Below, piece after piece: positions 5,893 to 13,988 of a stretch of 44,988 nt of DNA (position 1 is the first letter of the stretch; each line of letters begins with the position of its first letter). This stretch comes from Bacteroidales bacterium (GTDB taxonomy: Bacteria; Bacteroidota; Bacteroidia; Bacteroidales; UBA932), in contig SUYX01000017.1 in assembly GCA_015060225.1 (NCBI GenBank), positions 1-44,988 on the forward strand, read 5' to 3'. The position numbers and the translations under genes are program-made. Below the pieces are notes generated by a model, which saw nothing but the letters and a program-made list of their open reading frames with translations, did not search any database and had not been told where the DNA came from.

Positions 5893-6888
5893 ATGAAAAA
5901 GAAAGAGACAGAAAAAGGCTGGGTAAGATATTACTTCAGAAGGCTATGGTGGAAAGTGCTTCTTACAGCAATACTTATGGGAGCTATAATCGTGGTCCCA
6001 CTCATCTGGGAGAATGAGAACAAATTTGTAAGTCTTTTGCTCAGATTTGATGCCATTGCCATAACAGCCATGTTCATGACTATATTGAGCGTCGTTCTCA
6101 ATGTTACCTATGAACTGCTCAACAGCAGACCCAAATACAAGAAAACCCCACTCAAGGGAATGGTACAGATTATAAAGATAACCATATTTTTTGTTGGAGG
6201 AATTATCATTGTAGCTATCCTGCTGGACAAATCCCCTGCCAAACTGCTTGCCGGCTTGGGTGCATTTGCAGCAGTACTCTCCTTCATATTCAAGGACACC
6301 ATCCTTGGATTTGTATCAGGAATACAATTGAGTTCAAATGATATGGTCCGTAAAGGGGATTGGATAGTTGTTCCAAATACACTTGCCAACGGTACTGTAA
6401 TTGACATCTCCCTGATAACCGTAAAAGTACAGAACTTTGATAACACAATAGTTACTGTACCAACATACTCACTTGTATCATCCTCCTTCCAAAACTGGAG
6501 GGGAATGGATGAGAGCGGAGGACGGAGAATGACCATAAACCTCAACATAGATATGGATTATGTCCATTTCTGTACTCCCGACGAGCTTGCCTCTTACAGT
6601 TCCCTTGTACAGCTGCCTGCCCGTTCAGAGGATATCACAAATCTTGAAATCTACAGGATGTATCTTACAACATATATCCATCGTCACCCTGGTATAAACA
6701 ACAGCATCCTTACAATGGTAAGATATATGGACCCTACATCCACCGGCCTTCCTGTACAGATTTACTGCTTCTCTGCCAACAAGAGTTGGGTTATCTATGA
6801 GGGGATGAAATCCCAGATTACAGAGCATGCAATAGCAATGGCTCCAAAATTCGGACTCAAGATTTTCAATTGGGGAGAAAGTTCTTAA
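5893..6888 (+). CDS. MscS-family mechanosensitive channel (YbdG-like)
   Basis: The inner-membrane channel has 331 residues. Transmembrane segments are seen at about 20-40, 54-74, 91-113 and 118-146. The last is the pore-lining helix with small residues (AKLLAGLGAFAAVLSF) running into the conserved GFVSGIQL segment. The beta domain (KGDWIVVP, VQNFDNTIVTVPTYSL) and the C-terminal alpha-beta cage follow. The end (MDPTSTGLPVQIYCFS, then MAPKFGLKIFNW) resembles E. coli YbdG rather than MscS itself. It releases solutes on hypo-osmotic shock. The cutC gene starts 8 nt after its stop, so the two are probably cotranscribed. Confidence 0.92.
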   Translation: MKKKETEKGWVRYYFRRLWWKVLLTAILMGAIIVVPLIWENENKFVSLLLRFDAIAITAMFMTILSVVLNVTYELLNSRPKYKKTPLKGMVQIIKITIFFVGGIIIVAILLDKSPAKLLAGLGAFAAVLSFIFKDTILGFVSGIQLSSNDMVRKGDWIVVPNTLANGTVIDISLITVKVQNFDNTIVTVPTYSLVSSSFQNWRGMDESGGRRMTINLNIDMDYVHFCTPDELASYSSLVQLPARSEDITNLEIYRMYLTTYIHRHPGINNSILTMVRYMDPTSTGLPVQIYCFSANKSWVIYEGMKSQITEHAIAMAPKFGLKIFNWGESS

Positions 6889-6896
6889 ATTTGTGC

Positions 6897-7640
6897 ATGG
6901 ATATAAAATTTGAGATATGCTGCGGCAATCTGCAGAGTGCGCTGAATGCACAGCTGGCAGGTGCCAACAGGGTTGAACTCTGTTCAGCCCTTTCACTGGG
7001 TGGACTGACCCCCTCATACGGTTTTATAGAACAGGCCCGTAGACGGCTTAAGATAGATATAAACGTACTTATAAGGCCTCGACAGGGAGATTTCCTCTAC
7101 GAGAGCGAGGAGGTGGCTGAAATGATTTCAGACATTCAGGCATGCGCCAGACTGGGGGTAAACGGAGTTGTAATAGGGGCGTTGGACCCTTATGGCAATG
7201 TAGATATGGACAGCTGTAGGGCAATGGTTGCTGTAGCAAAGCATCTTGGCCTTTCTGTCACATTCCACAGGGCAATAGACCGTGCTGCCAATATATTTGC
7301 AGCACTTGAAGATGCCATAGCGCTTGGAGTTGACAGGGTACTTACGTCGGGAGGAAAACCCACTGCAATGGAGGGGTTGGAGATTCTTGCCAAAATGAAC
7401 AGGTTTGCAAGCGGAAAAACTATAATAATGCCCGGCGCAGGGGTTAATTCCGACAATATAAAGGAAATCCTCGCCACTACAGGGGCCAGAGAGATTCACT
7501 TCTCTGGTTCCACCACATATGACTCCCCTATGATCTACAGGGAAGGAGTATCCTTCACCCCCTCAAATATGGGAGGTGACTTTACCCGTACCGAGAGTTC
7601 AGTGGATAAAATCAGGGAAACAATTGGTGCTGTGAAATAG
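6897..7640 (+). CDS. cutC: CutC family protein
   Basis: The 247-residue TIM-barrel protein has CutC signatures: FEICCGNLQSALNAQLAGANRVELC near the N-terminus, the IRPRQGDFLY segment, the FHRAID motif and the DRVLTSGG loop. The ATG at 6897 is chosen because GGGGAGAAAG lies just upstream inside the mscS 3' end; a TTG at 6870 would lengthen the protein without homology. CutC was linked to copper homeostasis in E. coli, but its biochemical activity is not settled. It converges on the M81 gene with only 2 bp between the stops and no terminator hairpin visible. Confidence 0.93.
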   Translation: MDIKFEICCGNLQSALNAQLAGANRVELCSALSLGGLTPSYGFIEQARRRLKIDINVLIRPRQGDFLYESEEVAEMISDIQACARLGVNGVVIGALDPYGNVDMDSCRAMVAVAKHLGLSVTFHRAIDRAANIFAALEDAIALGVDRVLTSGGKPTAMEGLEILAKMNRFASGKTIIMPGAGVNSDNIKEILATTGAREIHFSGSTTYDSPMIYREGVSFTPSNMGGDFTRTESSVDKIRETIGAVK

Positions 7641-7642
7641 CA

Positions 7643-9187
7643 TCACTCCACGAACGGAACCAGCCTGGCTTTAAGGTCAGGGTCCGGCATATCCTTGTCA
7701 ATAGGATACATCGGACGGTTTATCCGTTTGTAAGGCAGCCCTGCAAGATCCTGGTTCACACCGCCAAGGGTAAGGGCCATCATCCAGTCTGCCTGCATAT
7801 TGTAGAGTTCCGGTTCAAGATAGCCTATCTTTACCATCACAATGTCTGCTGTGCGTGGGTTCAGGCCGAGTTTTGTAAACTCATGCTCCTTGTGGAAGCC
7901 TTTCCTTACTTCAGTTACAATTACATCAATGCTTCCTACCTTTACAGCCACCTCTGAATTTGTAGGGTGGTCATATATTGCAGTTACAGTACCTTTCAAC
8001 CTTACCGGTGGGGCATAGCGGTCATCTACCTCCGCTCCGGCAACCATATCAATCTTGCCACCCACTCCAACTTCCTTGGCTTTTGCCACAAAGTCTTTGT
8101 CGGGAAGAGATGCATATATCAGTTGCGGACCTTTTGCACTCTTGAACTCAGGACGCTTGAGGAGTTGGGTGAGGGTCCAGGTTACATCTCCTGCACCTCC
8201 TGCTGTAGGGTTGTCTCCGGTATCACTTATGTAGTAAGGTCTCTTTGCATCTTTCTTGAGTGCATTTGCAAGGCACTCCTCAAGAGTAGTTGTAGGGGCC
8301 ACAAAATCAAACTGATGACGGACATCCCAGAAGTATCGGGCTATCTCCTCTGCAGCCTTTACAACAGCCTCCCTGTCATCTCCTGTAGCCATAACTACGG
8401 CATGGTTGCGGGGCTCATCTGCCCAGGCATAGCCAATCCATATAGAGGCATCAATTACCCCCTCACGCTCCGGATATGTCATGTCGTAAAGAGATTTTGC
8501 AGGCTCTACTCGGGTAGATGTCTGCTCCCCAGGCAAAAGGATTGGGACAGGGACATATGCCTTATAAGCAGGTTTCCCTTTGCCGCTCTCCAAACGCTCT
8601 ATAAGGATTCTGGCAGCCCTCTCGCGGGTCTCCCAAGCATCCTCATGAGGGGCCATACGGTAGCAGCAGATCAAATCTGTATTCTCAGCCAAAGTCCATG
8701 AAACATTGCCATGGAGGTCCATTGGAGCAGTTACCACAACATCATTCCCGATAACTTCCCTTATCCTCTTTATCATGTCACCCTCCGGATCATCCAGACC
8801 CACAACACTCATAGCACCGTGAAGGTCATATACAAAGCCGTCCAATGGAAGATTGGCCCTGAGGGAATCCAGTATTATATTCACAAACTTCTCATATGTC
8901 TCCCTGGTTACAGCTCCTCCAGGGGTGGCCCTTGCTACAAGTGCAGGAATCCACTCTGCCCTATCTCTCAAAGGTTGGCCCTCCCTCAAATATGGAATCA
9001 TATCAAATACATCATCTCCAATTGCAACATTGAACGACTCCTCCGTACTTCTGGCCGGAGAGAATGTAGATGACTCTATTTTAATGCCGGCTATTGCAAT
9101 CCTTGGGAGTTTCTTTTCCTTTGAGCATGAAGCAAGGAAGAGAGCCATTACAGCCAGAATAGATAAATTTGTGATAAAATGTTTCAT
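7643..9187 (-). CDS. M81-family metallopeptidase (MlrC-like), predicted lipoprotein
   Basis: The 514-residue protein starts at ATG 9187, with a type II signal peptide and lipobox LASC (Cys21); upstream in-frame codons lack homology. The body matches the M81/MlrC family: an AGIKIESSTFSP start, the DLHGAM and PMDLHGN metal-site segments, and GDNPTAGGAGD near the middle. The C-terminal MlrC domain includes DIVMVKIGYLEP. Family members cleave or are proposed to cleave small peptides and related amides, the best known acting on linearised microcystin. A lipoprotein form would work in the periplasm or at the cell surface, unlike the usual cytoplasmic enzymes. A -7 box TATCTTTG lies at 9215-9222. 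Substrate unknown. Confidence 0.9.
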   Translation of the reverse strand: MKHFITNLSILAVMALFLASCSKEKKLPRIAIAGIKIESSTFSPARSTEESFNVAIGDDVFDMIPYLREGQPLRDRAEWIPALVARATPGGAVTRETYEKFVNIILDSLRANLPLDGFVYDLHGAMSVVGLDDPEGDMIKRIREVIGNDVVVTAPMDLHGNVSWTLAENTDLICCYRMAPHEDAWETRERAARILIERLESGKGKPAYKAYVPVPILLPGEQTSTRVEPAKSLYDMTYPEREGVIDASIWIGYAWADEPRNHAVVMATGDDREAVVKAAEEIARYFWDVRHQFDFVAPTTTLEECLANALKKDAKRPYYISDTGDNPTAGGAGDVTWTLTQLLKRPEFKSAKGPQLIYASLPDKDFVAKAKEVGVGGKIDMVAGAEVDDRYAPPVRLKGTVTAIYDHPTNSEVAVKVGSIDVIVTEVRKGFHKEHEFTKLGLNPRTADIVMVKIGYLEPELYNMQADWMMALTLGGVNQDLAGLPYKRINRPMYPIDKDMPDPDLKARLVPFVE

Positions 9188-9214
9188 ATTTAGTAAATTT
9201 GTAACCGTTGCATA

Positions 9215-9222
9215 CAAAGATA
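9215..9222 (-). promoter_or_regulatory. -7 box of the M81 lipoprotein gene
   Basis: TATCTTTG on the minus strand, 27 nt upstream of the ATG at 9187. A possible plus-strand box TAAATTTG near 9194 could serve the divergent Dabb gene. Confidence 0.5.
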
Positions 9223-9252
9223 CTAAAAACTTCATTTAACAATACACAAAAC

Positions 9253-9555
9253 ATGCTTGTACACATAGTTATGTGGCGCTTTAAGGATTTTGCAAACGGC
9301 GCCTCCAAAGAAGAGAACCTCAAACAGATGAAACAGCGCCTTGAGGGGCTTGTAGGAGTAGTGCCTGAACTTGTATCTGCAGAAGTAGGGATTGACTTCA
9401 AGCACACTGATATGAGTTATGACGCCGTACTCATAAGCAAGTTCCGCAGCGAGGAGGACCTTGCCGCATACAAGGTTCATCCTGCACATGTAGAAATAAG
9501 CAGTTTCTGCAAAAGTTGCCGCGAGAGCAGGGTTGTCTGCGATTATTGGGAATAG
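9253..9555 (+). CDS. Dabb (stress-responsive alpha/beta barrel) domain protein
   Basis: The 100-residue protein from ATG 9253 begins MLVHIVMWRFKDFA, the typical Dabb opening, and has the VGIDF strand, SYDAVLISKFRSEEDLAAYKVHPAH and the ending RVVCDYWE. These small dimeric ferredoxin-like proteins are widespread, and most have no known reaction. Longer in-frame starts upstream add residues without homology. It is divergent from the M81 gene and 24 bp upstream of a FISUMP gene, with which it may be cotranscribed. Confidence 0.92.
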   Translation: MLVHIVMWRFKDFANGASKEENLKQMKQRLEGLVGVVPELVSAEVGIDFKHTDMSYDAVLISKFRSEEDLAAYKVHPAHVEISSFCKSCRESRVVCDYWE

Positions 9556-9579
9556 TTTAATAAAAATGATTTATCCGTT

Positions 9580-10581
9580 ATGAAATCAAAACTGTTATTA
9601 GCAATTGCCGTTGTCTTTATTACCCAAGCCACACAGGTTAATGCACAGGATGTTTTTAAAAAATTTGGTAAAAATTTAGGGAATGCCGTAAAAAAAGAAT
9701 TGGTAAAAAAATTTAATGAAGGCAAACAGACACATTCCCGACAGCAACCGGAAACCAAGCAGCAGGCCCAACCGCAATCCAAGCCAAAGTCTCCGGAAAG
9801 GAAGATACTCGTCTTGGATGAAGGAGAGAACATTATCCGGGATACCACATTGGATTATATAGATGAATATGGCATCAATCATGGAGGAGGTATCCTCATT
9901 GGAGGCATATTATGGGCACCGGTAAATTGTGGCTATCACGCAACTGATTATCCTTACGGAAAACTTTTCCAATGGGGAAGAAAGCATGGACAAGGCTATG
10001 GTGTACCATATAATGATGAAAAGCACAATGTCCATCCGGACAAGACAACTGCAGAAATTGTCCCTGCACCGGTAACTCCTGCTGAAGCCCGCAAACATCC
10101 AAACAGGTTTTATGCCCGCTCGGAGTACTCTTCTTTCAATTGGACAAAAAATGACATGAAGCTATGGAATCTCTTTACAGATGACGGAACAATTTTTAAA
10201 AACGAAGCAAATGACCCATGTCCTAAAGGGTGGAGATTGCCTGAACTTTTTGATTTTTACAATTTGACAGAACACTATTCCGAATTTACAGAGTATCCGA
10301 ACGGTGGGCCAAAAGGGAGATGGTTCTCCGGCCCTGAACCTTACGGCACAAATGTACAGAGGATTTTCCTTCCTGCCACAGGATCCCGAACCAGGGATGG
10401 GCACAGTATCAACCGCGATGTATCAACAGGATATTGGACTCTCCGTCATGGTGGAGGGGAAGGTCTGATATGGACTTTGTATTTTTCCGGTGACAATGTG
10501 GAGGTTTCACCATACGGTTTTCCTCACGAAGCGAATCCCGTACGCTGCGTGAAAGACATTAAGGGGCAGAAAATGAAGTAA
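9580..10581 (+). CDS. Secreted FISUMP-domain protein
   Basis: The 333-residue product has a signal peptide (cleavage likely after VNAQ, about residue 22). A polar region rich in Lys and Gln follows (about 25-70). The C-terminal two thirds form a FISUMP domain: ILWAPVNCG, LFQWGRKHGQGYG, the CPKGWRLPE motif, then GYWTLRH and the final ANPVRCVKD. This domain is abundant in Bacteroidota and Fibrobacteres surface and secreted proteins; its function is not established. A bidirectional terminator follows. A second FISUMP protein is encoded at 26050-27108. Confidence 0.88.
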   Translation: MKSKLLLAIAVVFITQATQVNAQDVFKKFGKNLGNAVKKELVKKFNEGKQTHSRQQPETKQQAQPQSKPKSPERKILVLDEGENIIRDTTLDYIDEYGINHGGGILIGGILWAPVNCGYHATDYPYGKLFQWGRKHGQGYGVPYNDEKHNVHPDKTTAEIVPAPVTPAEARKHPNRFYARSEYSSFNWTKNDMKLWNLFTDDGTIFKNEANDPCPKGWRLPELFDFYNLTEHYSEFTEYPNGGPKGRWFSGPEPYGTNVQRIFLPATGSRTRDGHSINRDVSTGYWTLRHGGGEGLIWTLYFSGDNVEVSPYGFPHEANPVRCVKDIKGQKMK

Positions 10582-10600
10582 TCTCTACCGTATAAAATAG

Positions 10601-10626
10601 AAAAAGGGGCTTGCAGGCCCCTTTTT
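10601..10626. terminator. Bidirectional terminator between the FISUMP gene and ettA
   Basis: A 10-bp stem AAAAAGGGGC (10601-10610) with GCCCCTTTTT (10617-10626) has a 6-nt loop. It gives a T run on both strands and serves the converging FISUMP and ettA genes. Confidence 0.9.
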
Positions 10627-10627
10627 C

Positions 10628-12304
10628 TTATTCCATAAGTTTCTTGTACTTGAACTTCTTAGGTTCAACATTACCAAGACGCATCTTCTTATTCTCCTCG
10701 TACTCAGAATAGGTTCCTTCATAGAAGTAAACCTTTGAATCACCCTCAAATGCAAGGATATGGGTACATATACGGTCCAGGAACCAACGGTCATGGGAGA
10801 TGATTACAGCACAACCTGCAAAGTTCTCCAAACCCTCCTCCAATGCACGGATTGTATTTACATCCACATCATTGGTAGGCTCATCCAACAGAAGCACATT
10901 GGCCCCCTCTTTAAGGGTTAGGGCAAGATGGAGACGGTTTCTCTCACCACCGCTCAATACACCGCATTTCTTCTCCTGGTCTGCTCCGCTGAAGTTGAAG
11001 CGTGAAACATATGCCCTGGCATTAACCTCCTTGTTCCCAAGTTTTACAAATTCAGAATTCTCTGCAATTGTCTCATAAACTGTCTTCTCAGGATCTATGC
11101 TCTTGTGCTGCTGGTCCACATATGCAACTTTCACTGTCTCACCAACCTTGAACTCACCTTTATTTGGTGTATCATATCCCATAATAAGACGGAACAGGGT
11201 AGTTTTACCGGCTCCGTTAGGACCAATCACACCAACAATGCCGGCAGGTGGCAACTTGAAGTTCAACCCCTCATAAAGCACCTTGTCTCCAAATGCCTTG
11301 GTAACATCAATTGCCTCAATTACATTGGTTCCCAAACGGGGTCCGTTAGGGATGAAAATCTCAAGTTTCTCCTCCTTCTGTTTGCCGTCTTCATTGAGCA
11401 TCTTCTCATATGCTCCCAAACGGGCCTTAGATTTTGCATGACGTGCTTTAGGGGCCATTCTAACCCACTCAAGCTCCCTCTCAAGAGTCTTGCGGCGTTT
11501 GCTTTCCTGTTTCTCCTCCATCTTCAGTCTGTTTGACTTCTGGTCCAGCCAAGAAGAATAGTTTCCTTTCCAAGGGATACCCTCACCTCTATCAAGTTCA
11601 AGGATCCATCCTGCAACATTATCAAGGAAGTAACGGTCATGGGTAACAGCAATCACAGTACCCTTATACTGCTGCAGATGCGCCTCAAGCCACTGGATAC
11701 TCTCTGTATCAAGGTGGTTGGTAGGCTCATCCAACAAAAGGACATCCGGCTCCTGCAACAGAAGGCGGCAAAGGGCAACCCTTCTCCTCTCTCCTCCCGA
11801 CAAATTCTTCACAAGGGCATCAGGTTCCGGGCACATAAGTGCATCCATCGCCCTCTCCAGTTTGGAGTCAAGCTCCCATCCCCCTACCTGCTCTATCTTC
11901 TCTGTAAGTTCACCCTGCCTCTCTATAAGTTTGGCCATCTGGTCGTCATCCATAGGCTCCATAAACTTCATGTTTATCTCTTCATACTCCTTAAGTACAT
12001 CCACAACCTCCTGTACACCCTCTTCTACAATCTCCCTTACAGTCTTGTTGTCATCAAGCTGCGGTTCCTGCTCCAAATAACCTACAGAGTAACCGGGAGC
12101 CCAGACAACCTCACCTTTGTAAGATTTCTCAATACCGGCAATAATCTTCATAAGGGTTGATTTACCGGAACCGTTCAAACCTATGATACCAATCTTTGCA
12201 CCATAGAAGAATGAAAGATAAATGTCCTTAAGGATAGTCTTGTTGTTGGCAGGCAACACCTTGCCCACACCATTCATGGAAAAAATAATTTTCTCGTCTG
12301 CCAT
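10628..12304 (-). CDS. ettA: Energy-dependent translational throttle ABC-F protein EttA
   Basis: This is a 558-residue soluble ABC-F ATPase starting at ATG 12304 (MADEKIIFSM), the usual start and length for EttA. The first cassette has Walker A GLNGSGKST (42-50), LSGGE and LLLDEPTNHLD. The interdomain linker is rich in Arg/Lys (the P-site tRNA interaction region), and the second cassette has GPNGAGKTT, LSGGERNRLH and LLLDEPTNDVD. EttA binds the ribosomal E site and gates the first peptide bond according to ATP/ADP level. Its own -7 box (TATCTTTG, 12324-12331) lies immediately upstream. The reading frame is open upstream into an AraC-type HTH frame with no stop between. Confidence 0.95.
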   Translation of the reverse strand: MADEKIIFSMNGVGKVLPANNKTILKDIYLSFFYGAKIGIIGLNGSGKSTLMKIIAGIEKSYKGEVVWAPGYSVGYLEQEPQLDDNKTVREIVEEGVQEVVDVLKEYEEINMKFMEPMDDDQMAKLIERQGELTEKIEQVGGWELDSKLERAMDALMCPEPDALVKNLSGGERRRVALCRLLLQEPDVLLLDEPTNHLDTESIQWLEAHLQQYKGTVIAVTHDRYFLDNVAGWILELDRGEGIPWKGNYSSWLDQKSNRLKMEEKQESKRRKTLERELEWVRMAPKARHAKSKARLGAYEKMLNEDGKQKEEKLEIFIPNGPRLGTNVIEAIDVTKAFGDKVLYEGLNFKLPPAGIVGVIGPNGAGKTTLFRLIMGYDTPNKGEFKVGETVKVAYVDQQHKSIDPEKTVYETIAENSEFVKLGNKEVNARAYVSRFNFSGADQEKKCGVLSGGERNRLHLALTLKEGANVLLLDEPTNDVDVNTIRALEEGLENFAGCAVIISHDRWFLDRICTHILAFEGDSKVYFYEGTYSEYEENKKMRLGNVEPKKFKYKKLME

Positions 12305-12775
12305 ATCTTTATACAAATTTGTACAAAGATACTTTTTTTTGAGCAAATAACAGCTATCATCCGGGCACTCAAGTATACTCCTGTAAAAAGCCCTTACTGT
12401 AGGGAAACCGCTCGCTTCAGCAATGCCTTTGGCAGAGAATCCCTTATTTATAATGGAACATGCATACCTGAGTCTGAGGGTTGACAAATAAGGTTCAAAT
12501 CCAGCCTTTTTCCTCCGGTTGAACATTCTGGAAAGATATGTCCTGTTTGTACCCACCTCCTTTGCCAGAAGTTCCAATGTAAGGCTGTCGTTGAGAAAAA
12601 GATATCGGGAAGACATCACCTCATCCACCCTCTGCTCAATTTCCCACAGTTTGTCCTTTCCCCCACTGAACTTGATTACGCACTCCTCCCCATCCTGCTC
12701 AGATATCTCTAAAGGTTCGTATAACTCCATGTATTCAGAAATGTTTCCTGCAATCTTGTGCAACTGCTTTACCAT
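12305..12775 (-). CDS. AraC-type HTH frame with no stop of its own, open into ettA
   Basis: From ATG 12775, which follows the stop of the upstream membrane AraC gene by 4 nt, 157 codons run in frame into the ettA ATG. Residues about 50-135 form an AraC-type double HTH (LTLELLAKEVGTNRTYLSRMF, then GIAEASGFPTVRAFYRS). They resemble the neighbour's HTH (EVARRIGTNKTYLSRAL). After the second HTH the conserved G-x-(S/T)-P-x-x-(F/Y)-R end is missing. The last codons read through the poly-A and promoter sequence of ettA (KKKYLCTNLYKD). It could be an eroded regulator that lost its stop, or a real AraC-EttA fusion made from an upstream promoter; erosion seems more likely. Confidence 0.6.
12324..12331 (-). 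promoter_or_regulatory. -7 box of ettA inside the upstream open frame
   Basis: TATCTTTG on the minus strand lies 20 nt before the ettA ATG. It supports an independent ettA transcript that excludes the AraC-like codons. Confidence 0.6.
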
Positions 12776-12779
12776 CCAT

Positions 12780-13877
12780 TTACAGAAGGTAATCGTCAAT
12801 GTCCACCGCTTCATTTCTTTCCAGTTTGGCTTTAACTATCCTGCACCAGTCTCCCGGTGTATAACCCGTATTATACTTGAAAACTATTGAGAAATTGCTC
12901 TGTGAGCTGAATCCGCACGGTTCACTCAAATTCCGTATCTCCTTTTTGGGATCTTTAAGATAAAGCATGCATATTTCCCTTATCCTGTAATGATTTACAA
13001 ACTGACAGAAATTCTTGGAGACACGGGTGTTCAACGCCCTTGAAAGATAAGTCTTGTTTGTCCCTATCCTCCGCGCAACCTCCCCTATCTTTATCTCATA
13101 ATTGCGGTAGAGTTTCTCCTCCTCAAACAGCTTCATCACATTGTAAAGTATCCTGGCATCCTCCACCACACTCTCATTGATTATCCCACCATCATCCTCC
13201 AGACACTGTTCCTCCTTATTGATGGCCTTACCCAACAGATAAGCCTTCTTCTTCAACTCCAACATCTGGTCATAATTCCAGCAGGCAGGCTTATACCGGC
13301 AGATATAGCCCAACGGGAATAACGCCATAATAGTTATCAGAATCCAGCCTACATAACTGTTCTTGCTGCATATAGGGTAAATCAACAATATACATCCAGC
13401 CGCAAGGAGTGGGATAAAACCCACAGAAACGGCTCCCCTGAATTTTCCCAGATTAAAGACACTCTTAAGAAGTTTGTCATCTTCACATTTGAGGAAACAG
13501 GTACCATAAAAAAAGGACAGGACAACCAGAACGGAAATAGGGAAAAGCAGACTGCCATACTCTGAAGGCAACAGTTTTGCAATACCCTCAAGTGCCATAA
13601 GGGATATCAAAGCTACTGCTGCCCATTTTATTACAGCCTCAGCCACTTTGGGGAAAAGAAGATACCAAAAAAAGCAGATGGCAAAAATGGCAAGGTGCAC
13701 AGAAAGTCTTGGCACCAGTTGCTCTTCACCACCCGGTAAGATAAAGGCAAAAGGGACAAATGCCTGAAGTACCAGAATCTCGTTCCCCTGTAAAATAAAA
13801 CCACTCTTCCGCCATTTTGCGAAGAATCTGGAAAAAACAAGCAGATAGATGATTACGATAAAAATTTTTAATAACAT
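12780..13877 (-). CDS. Membrane-anchored AraC-family transcriptional regulator
   Basis: The 365-residue protein (start ATG 13877, chosen because a -7 box TACATTTG lies just upstream near 13903-13910) has several hydrophobic segments in its first 220 residues: IFIVIIYLLVF, AIFAICFFWYLLF, AAVALISLMAL, FPISVLVVLSFFYG, AAGCILLIYPIC and YVGWILITIMALFPLGYI. A cytoplasmic AraC-type double HTH fills about residues 258-350, with the full ending NTGYTPGDWCR. This architecture, polytopic membrane part plus AraC HTH, is common in Bacteroidota and suggests sensing in or at the membrane. The signal and targets are unknown. The eroded second AraC frame follows after 4 nt. Confidence 0.82.
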   Translation of the reverse strand: MLLKIFIVIIYLLVFSRFFAKWRKSGFILQGNEILVLQAFVPFAFILPGGEEQLVPRLSVHLAIFAICFFWYLLFPKVAEAVIKWAAVALISLMALEGIAKLLPSEYGSLLFPISVLVVLSFFYGTCFLKCEDDKLLKSVFNLGKFRGAVSVGFIPLLAAGCILLIYPICSKNSYVGWILITIMALFPLGYICRYKPACWNYDQMLELKKKAYLLGKAINKEEQCLEDDGGIINESVVEDARILYNVMKLFEEEKLYRNYEIKIGEVARRIGTNKTYLSRALNTRVSKNFCQFVNHYRIREICMLYLKDPKKEIRNLSEPCGFSSQSNFSIVFKYNTGYTPGDWCRIVKAKLERNEAVDIDDYLL

Positions 13878-13933
13878 TTGTAGTACTTTATTATATGTTT
13901 CCACAAATGTATGGACTCTCATTACTATAAAAT

Positions 13934-13956
13934 AAAAAAGGGACCTTACAGGTCCC
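13934..13956 (-). terminator. Terminator of the leuS-yitT-yitT operon
   Basis: GGGACC (13940-13945) pairs with GGTCCC (13951-13956) around a 5-nt loop, extended by A/T pairs, with TTTTTT on the minus strand. It ends the operon just before the AraC gene promoter. Confidence 0.85.
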
Positions 13957-13988
13957 AATTTTTTCTCTTTTTGGCATTTCTCTTTTTG

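Noticed and set aside
10628-12814. A single 728-residue AraC-EttA protein as the main product
   Set aside because: EttA has its canonical start and length from 12304 with its own promoter box, and the HTH part lacks its conserved end. The fusion is kept only as a possibility in the findings.
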